In this document: positions 1 to 6,755 of the stretch, one piece after another
Numbering within the stretch: the first letter of the stretch is position 1
Layout of the letters: the number at the start of each line of letters is the position of its first letter
The notes under the pieces: model-generated
Databases searched by the model: none
What the model was told of the DNA's origin: nothing
Seen by the model: only the letters and a program-made list of their open reading frames with translations
Source: Candidatus Geothermarchaeota archaeon
GTDB taxonomy: Archaea > Thermoproteota > Nitrososphaeria > Geothermarchaeales > JDFR-13
Direction of reading: 5' to 3'
Assembly: GCA_015522055.1 (NCBI GenBank)
Contig: WAMZ01000027.1
Coordinates: 1 to 9,592 of the forward strand
Length of the DNA stretch: 9,592 nucleotides
Position numbers and translations under genes: made by a program

Positions 1-569
1 GGCTTCGGGAGGCCGAATGTCACAGTATAATCGGCGTATATGGCGGTTCCCATTACTTGGCCATTGTCGCCGTTAATCCCTGAAGGAATATCCACTGACA
101 ATACTGGTACATAGCTATCGTTAATGGCATCTATGGCATCAGCATATATACCCCTAACATCCCTATTCAAGCCAGTACCAAATATTGCATCTATAACTAG
201 ATCAGAATCTAATAGATATGGATTTAAGTCGGATGCCTCAGTAATTCTATGGATTGGGAGCCCAATATTCTTAACTATCTCCAAGTTCTTTTTAGCTTCT
301 CCCTTAAATTTATCCTCATCTGTGAGTATGCAAATCGTTGTATCGGCACCACATGAGTGTAATTGCCTTGCTGCAGCCAGCCCATCACCCCCGTTGTTTC
401 CTGGGCCAGCAACTACAAGAATCTTTAGTCCACTGACCCCGAATTCATGTTCCACGACATTTTTTATTGCCATCGCGGCATTCTCCATAAGCAATAATCT
501 AGATATACCATATTTGGTGGAGGCTTCATTATCTAATCTCTTTATGTCATCTACTGTGGCTATCTTCAT
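1..569 (-). CDS. nnrE: NAD(P)H-hydrate epimerase (YjeF N-terminal domain), 3' end cut by the window edge
   Basis: This gene reads on the minus strand from an ATG at 569 and stays open for 189 codons to the left edge. The translation begins MKIATVDDIKRLDNEAS. It contains the glycine-rich loop GPGNNGGDG (residues 55-63), the aspartate motif DAIFGTGLNRD (127-137), SVDIPSGINGDNG (158-170) and ADYTVTFGLPK (179-189). These are the hallmarks of the YjeF_N Rossmann-like domain, which epimerises damaged NAD(P)HX so that a dehydratase can repair it. In archaea and bacteria this domain is usually fused to a C-terminal ADP/ATP-dependent NAD(P)HX dehydratase. That half would lie beyond position 1, so fusion cannot be judged here. 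The start is fixed: an in-frame TGA lies three codons upstream (576-578), and no Shine-Dalgarno is visible. A leaderless message from the A+T-rich divergent spacer is likely. The family call is very sure; only the extent is not. Confidence 0.94.
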   Translation of the reverse strand, partial: MKIATVDDIKRLDNEASTKYGISRLLLMENAAMAIKNVVEHEFGVSGLKILVVAGPGNNGGDGLAAARQLHSCGADTTICILTDEDKFKGEAKKNLEIVKNIGLPIHRITEASDLNPYLLDSDLVIDAIFGTGLNRDVRGIYADAIDAINDSYVPVLSVDIPSGINGDNGQVMGTAIYADYTVTFGLPK

Positions 570-627
570 ATCTAATCAAAAATTATAATAATGCTCGTTG
601 TGAATTAAAATATCCAATAAGAGGGGC
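570..627. promoter_or_regulatory. Divergent promoter spacer between nnrE and the surface-protein gene
   Basis: These 58 bases separate two genes that read away from each other, so they must hold both promoters. For the minus-strand gene, the reverse complement of about 581-594 reads TTATTATAATTT, at a distance that would suit a leaderless transcript starting at 569. For the plus-strand gene, two A+T elements are possible. AATTATAATA at 581-590 would give a short leader, and TTAAAATAT at 605-613 would place the start site near 634-637. No operator-like repeat is seen. The elements were found by eye and are approximate. Confidence 0.5.
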
Positions 628-2346
628 ATGAATGTGATGGTGAGGACCTCTATCTTCCTGGTTATAATATTACTGATTAACCTATTCCCTATTAACTTGT
701 TAACTGTCTATGCTGGGTGCCCATTATGTGAAAAAGGCGTATCAACGAGACGTATATCCATGATATCAACTACAATAGAATATGTTAAATTAAGATCAGA
801 TTACTATGTACTTAGAGACTACTATATACGGCTGAAGACTTTCGGATATAACCCCCCTGCATCAGCCGGGAACTTACTGCTGGCTATTGGAGATACATTA
901 GATGATATCCGGGTTTTAATCGACGATGGCGAAATTGGTGACGCTAACTACAGAATAGATGTGGCTAAGCAGCTCATTAATGATTTGAATACTTCACTCA
1001 ATGAATTTATGTCACATTCTTATCCCAATAGATGGATTTACCAATTCTATGTAAACAGTCTTAATTCTATCCTGAATACGGTTAACTTCATGCTCATTAT
1101 CGCTCCCTACACAAGTTTCGGCACTATATATATGGATGAGCTTATGGAGATAAAGTATAGGGTCAGTAATTTAATTGATGATTTAAACTCCACGAATCTC
1201 GCTGTTCTAGAGGGTGCTTTGAGGGATATCGATATGCTGGTTAGAAAGTACCGGCTTCTCTTTAACATGGATAAGATAGATCCATTTAAGCCCTATATTA
1301 CATATGAATATGTGTATGGTTTCAAGGCTAATCTGCTTCATCTGCTTGATGTGGTTGGTGATGTTATTAATCATTCTAAGATTGAGTGGGTAGTCGAGGC
1401 CTATAGGGAGTCTCTCCCGAGAATGCTTTCATATATAAAATATGGAGATGTTTTTCTATTTGTTCGGGGCGACTATAGGGCGGCATATTATTTTTATGCG
1501 TTGGTAGATGGTTATCTTAGATACTTCATTGATAATCGTTTCATTCTTTATGGGAATACCTCTGTATATAGTATTGAGTTGGATGGGGGTAGGCCGGTTA
1601 TATATCTTGTTGATGATGGGGGTAGTGTATCGGTCGCCATCATACTCCGAGAGCTACTCTTCTTTTTAGACGTAGATGGGGATGGCTATATAAATGATGA
1701 TGAGATAGTCGCTTCTCTGGATTTATCAACTGCTGGCTGGGATGTCGCTAGCGTAGGTGGGGCTCGAGCTAAGTATGTATTTAGTAACTATTTTTTGAAT
1801 ATATCTATATCAACGGATTTACAGCCGAATATCTATGTTTGGAACCCCATAACTGGTATTGGTGAACCGATTATAATCGGGAACCACTCTATTCCTTTAA
1901 CATTCTCACTACATACTAATTATAGAGAGTTAGATTATGTTAGGCCTGGCCTAGTTATTGAGGTGGTGGTGGCTCGACAAGGGGCGTCCATTAGATGGGA
2001 CCATTTCCTATCAGTCGACTCACTAAACATAGATGCTGGTGGTGGCACTTTAATGTCGATATTCTTCCCACAATATATCCCGGGATTCTGGAGGAACTCC
2101 ATATACATACATAACTTTACGGCTCCTCCAGATACATATGATATACTACTCATTCCTATGGTTGACGGTGTCGGTGGATATTCTGTAACAATGTGGATTA
2201 GGCCGGGTGTGAGTAGGGATTGGCTTAGCACATTAATTGATAATATATCTACACACTATATATTCATTATTTTATTAGTAGCGGTAGCAGCTGCATTTAT
2301 ACTGCTTTACTTAGTTAGATTCTGGTATATATGGGATGTTACATGA
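628..2346 (+). CDS. Secreted, membrane-anchored surface protein with one EF-hand-type calcium loop; function unknown
   Basis: I do not recognise this 572-residue protein as a named family, but its architecture is clear. Residues 7-29 form a signal peptide, with a likely cut after VYA29. The mature chain then opens with GCPLC, a CxxC pair at 31 and 34. A long helical, non-hydrophobic region follows. Residues 348-359 (DVDGDGYINDDE) match the EF-hand/dockerin loop at every ligand position (D1, D3, D5, G6, I8, E12). The C-terminal part looks beta-rich, and residues about 543-565 form a single membrane helix with a short tail, so most of the chain is outside the cell. There are eight N-x-S/T sequons, including NTS, NST, NHS and NFT, as in glycosylated archaeal surface proteins. 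The start is uncertain. GAGG at 621-624 sits only 3 bases before ATG 628 but 9 before GTG 634 and 12 before ATG 637, both in frame, and either would keep the signal peptide. It could be an S-layer-associated or binding protein. Confidence 0.87.
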   Translation: MNVMVRTSIFLVIILLINLFPINLLTVYAGCPLCEKGVSTRRISMISTTIEYVKLRSDYYVLRDYYIRLKTFGYNPPASAGNLLLAIGDTLDDIRVLIDDGEIGDANYRIDVAKQLINDLNTSLNEFMSHSYPNRWIYQFYVNSLNSILNTVNFMLIIAPYTSFGTIYMDELMEIKYRVSNLIDDLNSTNLAVLEGALRDIDMLVRKYRLLFNMDKIDPFKPYITYEYVYGFKANLLHLLDVVGDVINHSKIEWVVEAYRESLPRMLSYIKYGDVFLFVRGDYRAAYYFYALVDGYLRYFIDNRFILYGNTSVYSIELDGGRPVIYLVDDGGSVSVAIILRELLFFLDVDGDGYINDDEIVASLDLSTAGWDVASVGGARAKYVFSNYFLNISISTDLQPNIYVWNPITGIGEPIIIGNHSIPLTFSLHTNYRELDYVRPGLVIEVVVARQGASIRWDHFLSVDSLNIDAGGGTLMSIFFPQYIPGFWRNSIYIHNFTAPPDTYDILLIPMVDGVGGYSVTMWIRPGVSRDWLSTLIDNISTHYIFIILLVAVAAAFILLYLVRFWYIWDVT

Positions 2347-2358
2347 ATGGCATTAAGC

Positions 2359-2372
2359 TTTATATAAAAATA
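2359..2372 (+). promoter_or_regulatory. TATA box for the TauE/SafE-DUF1634 unit
   Basis: The stretch CTTTATATAAAAATA in the 60-base gap after the surface-protein gene is a textbook archaeal TATA box. Transcription starting about 25 bases downstream, near 2390, would leave a leader of roughly 15-25 bases before the permease start. The gap shows no hairpin or long T-run, so I cannot mark a terminator for the preceding gene. Confidence 0.6.
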
Positions 2373-2414
2373 TAGATTTTAGGATTCATATTCCCCCATG
2401 TACTGGTGTATGTC

Positions 2415-3179
2415 ATGTATATTCCGACCGCTATTCTGATAGGTTTCGTGACCGGCCTCGGGGCATTCCTGGGTTCCCTATTGGGGCTGGGTGGGGGTTT
2501 TCTCATAGTTCCCATGCTAACCATATTTCTCGGTATACCTATTAAGGTGGCCGTTTCACTCAGCTTATTATCGATACTTGCCAACTCGATATCGGCCTCA
2601 ATAGTATATATAGATAGGGATGTCGTGGATTATAGGCTTGGCCTACTACTGGAGTCGACTACTATGCTGGGGGCCATAGCTGGGGCTAACCTGAATTTGA
2701 TGGCGAGTGAGTCCTATATATACATAGTCTTCGGAGCCGTCTTGATATATGTGGCTTATAGGATGGTGGCGGGTAAGAAGTATGAGGAGCATGGGTCTAG
2801 GGGGCGTACTAGGAGGAACTTGGCTATAGGGGTAGGCGTGAGCTTCCTTGCTGGCTTATTGTCCGGTCTATTGGGTATCGGGGGAGGTATTCTGAAGATG
2901 CCCATCCTAATCCTTCTTCTATCTCTACCTACAAGGGTGGCTATAGGCACCAGTCTATTTATGATATCCATCACATCTGCCACTAGCACTTATATATACT
3001 TTATTAATGGGGTTATAAACTTGGTGTATGCTCCCTACGCTGTCCTGGGGGCATCTGCTGGTGCTCAATTGGGGAGTAGATTGGGCTTTAGGATTGAGGC
3101 TAGGTATCTCAGGGTGATGTTCAGTATTATGCTCTTGATATTTTCTATCTTGATGATAGGTAGGGGGTTGGGTATATAG
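2415..3179 (+). CDS. TauE/SafE-family (formerly DUF81) membrane permease, probable sulfite/organosulfonate or other anion exporter
   Basis: The protein is almost entirely hydrophobic and internally duplicated. The first half carries G-A-F-L-G-S-L-L-G-L-G-G-G followed by an invariant proline (about residues 16-33). The second half repeats it as AGLLSGLLGIGGG plus MP (about 146-163). This paired glycine-rich helix is the signature of TauE/SafE permeases, which have 7-9 membrane segments. A basic loop (KKYEEHGSRGRTRRN) separates the halves and should face the cytoplasm. The length, about 254 residues, is normal for the family. Family members move sulfite, sulfoacetate or similar anions, but the substrate cannot be read from the sequence. 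The next gene, a DUF1634-like protein, begins on the base after this stop codon, a known partnership for the family. Start choice: ATG 2415 has a weak GGTG six bases upstream; GTG 2406 in the same frame would add three residues. Confidence 0.9.
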   Translation: MYIPTAILIGFVTGLGAFLGSLLGLGGGFLIVPMLTIFLGIPIKVAVSLSLLSILANSISASIVYIDRDVVDYRLGLLLESTTMLGAIAGANLNLMASESYIYIVFGAVLIYVAYRMVAGKKYEEHGSRGRTRRNLAIGVGVSFLAGLLSGLLGIGGGILKMPILILLLSLPTRVAIGTSLFMISITSATSTYIYFINGVINLVYAPYAVLGASAGAQLGSRLGFRIEARYLRVMFSIMLLIFSILMIGRGLGI

Positions 3180-3488
3180 ATGATTAAGAGGATATATAGG
3201 GATATCGTTAGGACCCTATTGATAATATCTATATCCTCACTGGCTCTCGGTGGAGGGCTATTATTATTGAATATAGACTTGGGTACTGAATTTATAGAGT
3301 TTGGTATGTGGCTCCTTATAGCGACTCCCCTAGCCCCTATTATATTTGTTTTGGGTGAGTCGCTGTCGAGGAGGGATCCTTTGATGCTTATCGTTGTGTT
3401 GATAGTCTTGGGTATAATTATTGCAAACCTAGCTTTCTATGGATTCGGCAGCATCCCATTCCTTACTCTTCATCCTCTTCCTTGGTGA
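3180..3488 (+). CDS. DUF1634-like small three-helix membrane protein
   Basis: This 102-residue protein has three predicted membrane helices, at about 12-31, 40-60 and 66-88. The segment GMWLLIATPLAPIIFVLGES, then an RRD turn before the third helix, fits the DUF1634 pattern as I remember it: an 'LIATP' helix, a charged RD turn, then a hydrophobic 'VLIVLGI' helix. DUF1634 proteins are typically encoded beside TauE/SafE permeases, as here, and are presumed accessory subunits of unproven function. Its ATG directly follows the permease TAG, so translation is probably coupled. The last 13 residues (GSIPFLTLHPLPW) extend past the third helix. They are encoded mostly where the gene overlaps the 3' end of the convergent minus-strand gene by 26 bases, so this tail may be a recent extension. 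The family call is by pattern and needs a profile search. Confidence 0.78.
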   Translation: MIKRIYRDIVRTLLIISISSLALGGGLLLLNIDLGTEFIEFGMWLLIATPLAPIIFVLGESLSRRDPLMLIVVLIVLGIIIANLAFYGFGSIPFLTLHPLPW

Positions 3489-3918
3489 AGGCGAATACGA
3501 ATGCATTGACCTTCTCTGCCTCCTCCATGGCTATCGACAGTATCTCTATTGCCTCATCCCTTGTTAGGTCCTGGCTTGCGACGCCCATTAGATGTACATT
3601 CCCATCCTTCCTAAGTGCGAATAGGAAGTAATGGTCACCTGGGTATTCTGGGAAGTTTTCTCCAAGGTCGATCATTAACATAAATATAGCATATTTACTA
3701 TAGTCCTCGCCCTCGGGTGATATGATAAATGTTATTATATCCCCTGCCATGTAATTGTCAAATCTATATACTCTATCCTTGATTAGGTCGATGAAGTCTT
3801 TTCTCAGGATTATGTTTTTGTCGAATGTGTCGTATAGCTTATATGTATATTCATTCTCACCTATCTTAACTCTAACATTCCAATACCTACTCAAGTCGTC
3901 GACCAAGGCTTCACTCAT
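3463..3918 (-). CDS. Uncharacterised acidic cytosolic protein, 151 residues
   Basis: I do not recognise this protein. It has no signal peptide, membrane helix, cysteine cluster or nucleotide-binding motif. The order of segments suggests a small alpha/beta fold. The N-terminal half is beta-rich with many Tyr, Asp and Lys residues, for example NVRVKIGENEYTYKLYDTFD. A strand pair IITFIISPEG and YAIFMLMIDLGENFPE follows, then FLFALRKDGNVHLMGVA, an acidic helix DEAIEILSIAMEEAEKV, a last strand AFVFAF and an acidic tail. It is likely a real gene: the codon choice is normal, the composition is protein-like, and it has its own divergent promoter region with the GGT-like gene. The start is ATG 3918, with no strong Shine-Dalgarno. 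Its 3' end overlaps the DUF1634-like gene by 26 bases. Being convergent with the permease pair and divergent from the GGT operon, it is probably monocistronic. Confidence 0.75.
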   Translation of the reverse strand: MSEALVDDLSRYWNVRVKIGENEYTYKLYDTFDKNIILRKDFIDLIKDRVYRFDNYMAGDIITFIISPEGEDYSKYAIFMLMIDLGENFPEYPGDHYFLFALRKDGNVHLMGVASQDLTRDEAIEILSIAMEEAEKVNAFVFAFTKEEDEE

Positions 3919-4021
3919 GTTAATAATCCCACATTCAACAGTGTAGGTTGAAGATATTATTAAGTATTTAGGGCTACTAAGATTATTATTTGTATACTTG
4001 ATTCCGTAGAGGGTGCTCTCT
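3919..4021. promoter_or_regulatory. Divergent promoter region and ribosome-binding site deciding the GGT-like start
   Basis: About 100 bases lie between the minus-strand unknown gene and the GGT operon. For the plus strand, TTTGTATACTT at 3989-3998 is a TATA candidate. GAGGGTG at 4009-4015 matches the archaeal Shine-Dalgarno (GGAGGTG) at six of seven bases and lies 6 bases before ATG 4022. This favours ATG 4022 over the in-frame GTG at 4013, which falls inside the ribosome-binding site. For the minus strand, the reverse complement of about 3955-3964 (CTTAATAATA) could be the TATA box. All calls are by eye. Confidence 0.5.
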
Positions 4022-5533
4022 ATGTTTAAGACCCCATTATATACTTATGGGACTGGGTTGGCATGTGAGAATCCGTATGTGGCTATGCTTAGTAAGGAAT
4101 TATTGGATGCGGGTGGCAACGCGATAGATATCTCTGTGACGATTTCCCTGGGCCTAGCCATTTGTATACCCCATTTAGGTGGTATTGGTGGAGACTTCTT
4201 TGCTATACTGTTGGATATGGATAGTGATGAAGTGTCTGTAGTAATGGGGTCCGGATACTCGGGTAAATATGTGTCGATAGATAGTCTTATGGAACATGGG
4301 TATCGTGAGATGCCCACTTATGGTGCTGCCTCGGTAACAGTACCCGGTCTAGTCGATGGGCTTTATAGAATGTGGAAGAATTATGGGTCGTTGGAGTGGA
4401 GAACCTTGGTTGAGCCAGTTATTAAGATGTGCAGAGACGGTTTTCCATTGAGTAGGACTCTTAAGAATGGGGTTTCCCGATATATAGGGGCGGATCACGT
4501 CTCTAAGGAGTTTAAACAGATATATGGCTCGATATTGGGTGTTGAGGTCGGGGGTAGGGTCCGCATGCCTGGTCTAGCTAGGCTTTTGGAGGAGATAGCT
4601 GAGGATCCGAGGAGCTTTTATGAAGGCCCCCCGATGGAGTCGTTTATAGAGACTTTGAATAAAGATTTCCAGGTATTTGATCCAGAGGACTTCCGTAGAT
4701 ATGAGGCTTCCATAGCTGAGCCATTGGTAGTCGATTATAAGGGGGCTAGGGTGTATGAGATGCCTTTGAATTCTCTTGGAATCTCTACTCTCCAGCTACT
4801 CCGCCTACATGATTATAAGGGAGAGAATCCTGAGCCCAATTCAATCAATAGGATAGCTTATTATATTAGCCTATTCGAGAAGATATATGCAATTAGACAT
4901 AGATTGCTTGGTGACCCGAGGTATATGAGGCATTCGGTGGATGAGTTATTGGACCCCGGTTTTATCGAGGAGTTTAGTGGTGAATATGCATCATCAGCGG
5001 ATGGGGATACAACCTTCTTCTGTGTATCTGACTCTAAGTATGTAGTCGGCTGTATCCAGAGCCTATTCCATCCATTTGGTAGCATGGTTGTAGACACTGA
5101 ATATTGGGTCGTCTTCAATAATAGAGGGTCCTCATTCACCTTCGATAGGGAATGCGTCAACCACTTGGAACCGAATAAGTATCCACTTCACACCCTCTCT
5201 ACACCGCTAATAAAAAATGATGAGTCTATATATGTCTTAGGCCTATCCGCCGGGATATATAGGCCTCAGCTACATCTCCAGCTGATCACAAACCTATTGG
5301 ATTATAATATGTATCCTCAGGAAGCCATAGAGTATCCTAGGTTTATATGGGAGCCGGAGTCCGGAGAGGTTAGATTCGAGAGTGGATTCGTAGGTGTCTC
5401 TAGGCAGGGTTGGGTCAGCCTACCCCTTGGCTCTAGGCTTGGTGTGGGGGCTATATTACTTAGGAAAGACGAGTTGGTGGGTGTATATCCAGATATCAGG
5501 GGTGAAATGTATCCATATGGCTTTATAGGGTGA
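4022..5533 (+). CDS. Gamma-glutamyltransferase-like Ntn hydrolase (divergent member)
   Basis: This gene encodes about 503 residues, near the usual length of the GGT family. These enzymes are made as a precursor that cleaves itself before a threonine, which then acts as the nucleophile. Family landmarks are in order: ELLDAGGNAID (26-36), PHLGGIGGD (50-58), the GxPG-like VTVPGLVDG region, and the processing site DTTFFCVSD with candidate nucleophile Thr330. Downstream are FNNRGSSF and a C-terminal YPQEAIEYPRF. Several binding residues differ from the classic enzyme. Where E. coli GGT has its substrate-carboxylate arginine (the FREMAP segment), this protein has GSGYSG (76-81). TTH becomes TTF, and the PGG oxyanion segment becomes SAG (409-411). 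It therefore resembles the GGT-like or acylase branch, and true gamma-glutamyl transfer is doubtful. No signal peptide is seen, so it is probably cytosolic. It is the first gene of a four-gene operon; the SDR follows after 6 bases. Confidence 0.9.
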   Translation: MFKTPLYTYGTGLACENPYVAMLSKELLDAGGNAIDISVTISLGLAICIPHLGGIGGDFFAILLDMDSDEVSVVMGSGYSGKYVSIDSLMEHGYREMPTYGAASVTVPGLVDGLYRMWKNYGSLEWRTLVEPVIKMCRDGFPLSRTLKNGVSRYIGADHVSKEFKQIYGSILGVEVGGRVRMPGLARLLEEIAEDPRSFYEGPPMESFIETLNKDFQVFDPEDFRRYEASIAEPLVVDYKGARVYEMPLNSLGISTLQLLRLHDYKGENPEPNSINRIAYYISLFEKIYAIRHRLLGDPRYMRHSVDELLDPGFIEEFSGEYASSADGDTTFFCVSDSKYVVGCIQSLFHPFGSMVVDTEYWVVFNNRGSSFTFDRECVNHLEPNKYPLHTLSTPLIKNDESIYVLGLSAGIYRPQLHLQLITNLLDYNMYPQEAIEYPRFIWEPESGEVRFESGFVGVSRQGWVSLPLGSRLGVGAILLRKDELVGVYPDIRGEMYPYGFIG

Positions 5534-5539
5534 TTAGGC
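5528..5539 (+). promoter_or_regulatory. Shine-Dalgarno overlapping the GGT stop codon, setting a TTG start for the SDR
   Basis: GGGTGAT at 5528-5534 is complementary to the archaeal 16S 3' end and contains the upstream gene's TGA stop (5531-5533). It lies 5 bases before TTG 5540. The same TGA is in frame with the SDR, so no earlier start is possible. A ribosome ending on the GGT-like message would sit on this site, which suggests translational coupling. Confidence 0.7.
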
Positions 5540-6283
5540 TTGGATATTGAGGGTAAGGTTGCCTTAATAACTGGCTCTACGAGGGGAATAGGCAGGGGTA
5601 TAGCTTTGAGGCTGGGTGAGAGCGGTGCAAAGCTAGTGATTAACTATAGGTCGAACGAGGCTGCAGCTAGGGAGATGGCGGAGCTACTTAGTGATAGGGG
5701 CTATGAATATATCATTGTAAGGGCCGATGTATCTAAATATGATGAAGCAGGCCGCCTCGTCAATAAAGCATTGGAAGAGTTTGGGTCGATAGATATACTG
5801 GTTAATAACGCGGGTATATTTAGGGCCACCCCCTTCCATGAACTTAGTTGGAGTGAATGGGATGAGATAATCAAGGTGAATTTATATGGTGTCTTCAACG
5901 TAACTAGACAAGTCGTCCCACATATGATTAAGCAACGTAGGGGGGTAATCATAAATATCTCATCAATAACATCCTCCATTAGAAGCTCCAAGGCTCTACC
6001 CTACCCCGGAAGAGTCGCGTATGCATCGGCTAAATCCGGTGTCAATGGATTTACATTATCGCTGGCGAGAGAATTAGCCAAATACAACATTAGAGTCAAT
6101 GCCATAGCACCCGGATTAATTCACACAGAGTTAATTGGTAATGTACCCAATCTCGATGATAGGATTAGGGAGGTCCCGCTGGGTAGGATAGGGAAGCCGG
6201 AGGAGATAGGTGATGCAGTCGTATTCATAGTGAGGAACGACTATATTACAGGTGAGATATTGGTGGTCTCTGGTGGAGAGTAG
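5540..6283 (+). CDS. Short-chain dehydrogenase/reductase, FabG-like (3-oxoacyl-reductase type)
   Basis: This is a classical SDR of 247 residues, the family's usual length. The cofactor loop TGSTRGIG is at 11-18, NNAG at 89-92, and the catalytic tetrad is Asn114, Ser142, Tyr161 and Lys165 (YASAK). PG (191-192) comes before the substrate lid. Arg15, and Arg37 after the second strand, suggest a preference for NADP(H). Ser to Tyr is 19 residues apart instead of the more usual 13, because of an extra stretch (RSSKALPYPG) in that loop, so the active-site rim differs from bacterial FabG. Archaea lack a standard type II fatty-acid synthase, so the substrate may be an acyl-CoA, a sugar or another ketone; this cannot be told from sequence. 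It starts with TTG and lies between the GGT-like gene (6-base gap) and alaX (11-base overlap). Confidence 0.95.
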   Translation: MDIEGKVALITGSTRGIGRGIALRLGESGAKLVINYRSNEAAAREMAELLSDRGYEYIIVRADVSKYDEAGRLVNKALEEFGSIDILVNNAGIFRATPFHELSWSEWDEIIKVNLYGVFNVTRQVVPHMIKQRRGVIINISSITSSIRSSKALPYPGRVAYASAKSGVNGFTLSLARELAKYNIRVNAIAPGLIHTELIGNVPNLDDRIREVPLGRIGKPEEIGDAVVFIVRNDYITGEILVVSGGE

Positions 6284-6755
6284 GGATATTGAGGTTAGGA
6301 CACATACAGCGTTGCATGTCTTGAAGGGGGCGGTCGTCAAGGTCTTGGGTAACGAGGCTATGTGGACGGCATCTACATACGTGAGTGGTAATAGAGGGAG
6401 GCTTGTGGTACAATTTACTAGGAAACCATCTATAGAAGAGATAGATAAGATATTTGAACTGGCTAACCTCAAGATTAGGGAAGATGTTCCGATCAAGGTT
6501 TTACATTTGGCTAGAAGCGAGGCTGAAGAGATTTTCGGTAAAATAATTTATGACTTATATCCAGTCCCTGGGGAGGTGGATACCCTACAGGTAGTAGTTA
6601 TCGATGGATGGAACATTAATGCATGCAGTAAAGAGCATCTAAGAAGTACGGGGGGTGTAGGTAGGGTTAGGCTTAGGAAATGGCGTTTTAGAGGTAGTAA
6701 GAAGCTACTTGAGTTATCCTTTGAGGTGTTGGAGGCCGGGGAGGCCGATGAATAG
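6273..6755 (+). CDS. alaX: Alanyl-tRNA editing hydrolase AlaX, short (AlaX-S) type
   Basis: This is a free-standing trans-editing enzyme that hydrolyses wrongly charged tRNA(Ala), mainly Ser-tRNA(Ala). The reading IEVRTHTALHVLKGAVVKVLG carries the HxxxH zinc motif (His11, His15). NACSKEH carries CxxxH (Cys118, His122). These correspond to His9, His13, Cys116 and His120 of the P. horikoshii short AlaX, and much of the chain matches that protein as I remember it, including YDLYPVP and the final RFRGSKKLLELSFEVLE. The length, 160 residues, is also close. The start is chosen as GTG 6273 because it aligns with the known N-terminus and has GGTGGT at 6262-6267 five bases upstream. GTG 6252 in the same frame would add seven residues unlike the family. 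It overlaps the SDR by 11 bases and the next gene by 8. AlaX is a housekeeping function, so its place in this operon may be chance. Confidence 0.95.
   Translation: MESRDIEVRTHTALHVLKGAVVKVLGNEAMWTASTYVSGNRGRLVVQFTRKPSIEEIDKIFELANLKIREDVPIKVLHLARSEAEEIFGKIIYDLYPVPGEVDTLQVVVIDGWNINACSKEHLRSTGGVGRVRLRKWRFRGSKKLLELSFEVLEAGEADE

Noticed and set aside
124..588. Open plus-strand frame of 154 codons
   Set aside because: It is antisense to the clear YjeF-domain gene, and its translation is serine-rich with no recognisable motif.
628..760. Lipoprotein lipobox at VYAGC
   Set aside because: The -3 position is Tyr, not Leu/Val/Ile, and the protein already has a C-terminal membrane anchor; ordinary signal-peptide cleavage is more likely.
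1935..2231. Minus-strand frame inside the surface-protein gene
   Set aside because: It lies wholly within a longer gene with signal peptide and membrane anchor; its composition is unlike a protein.
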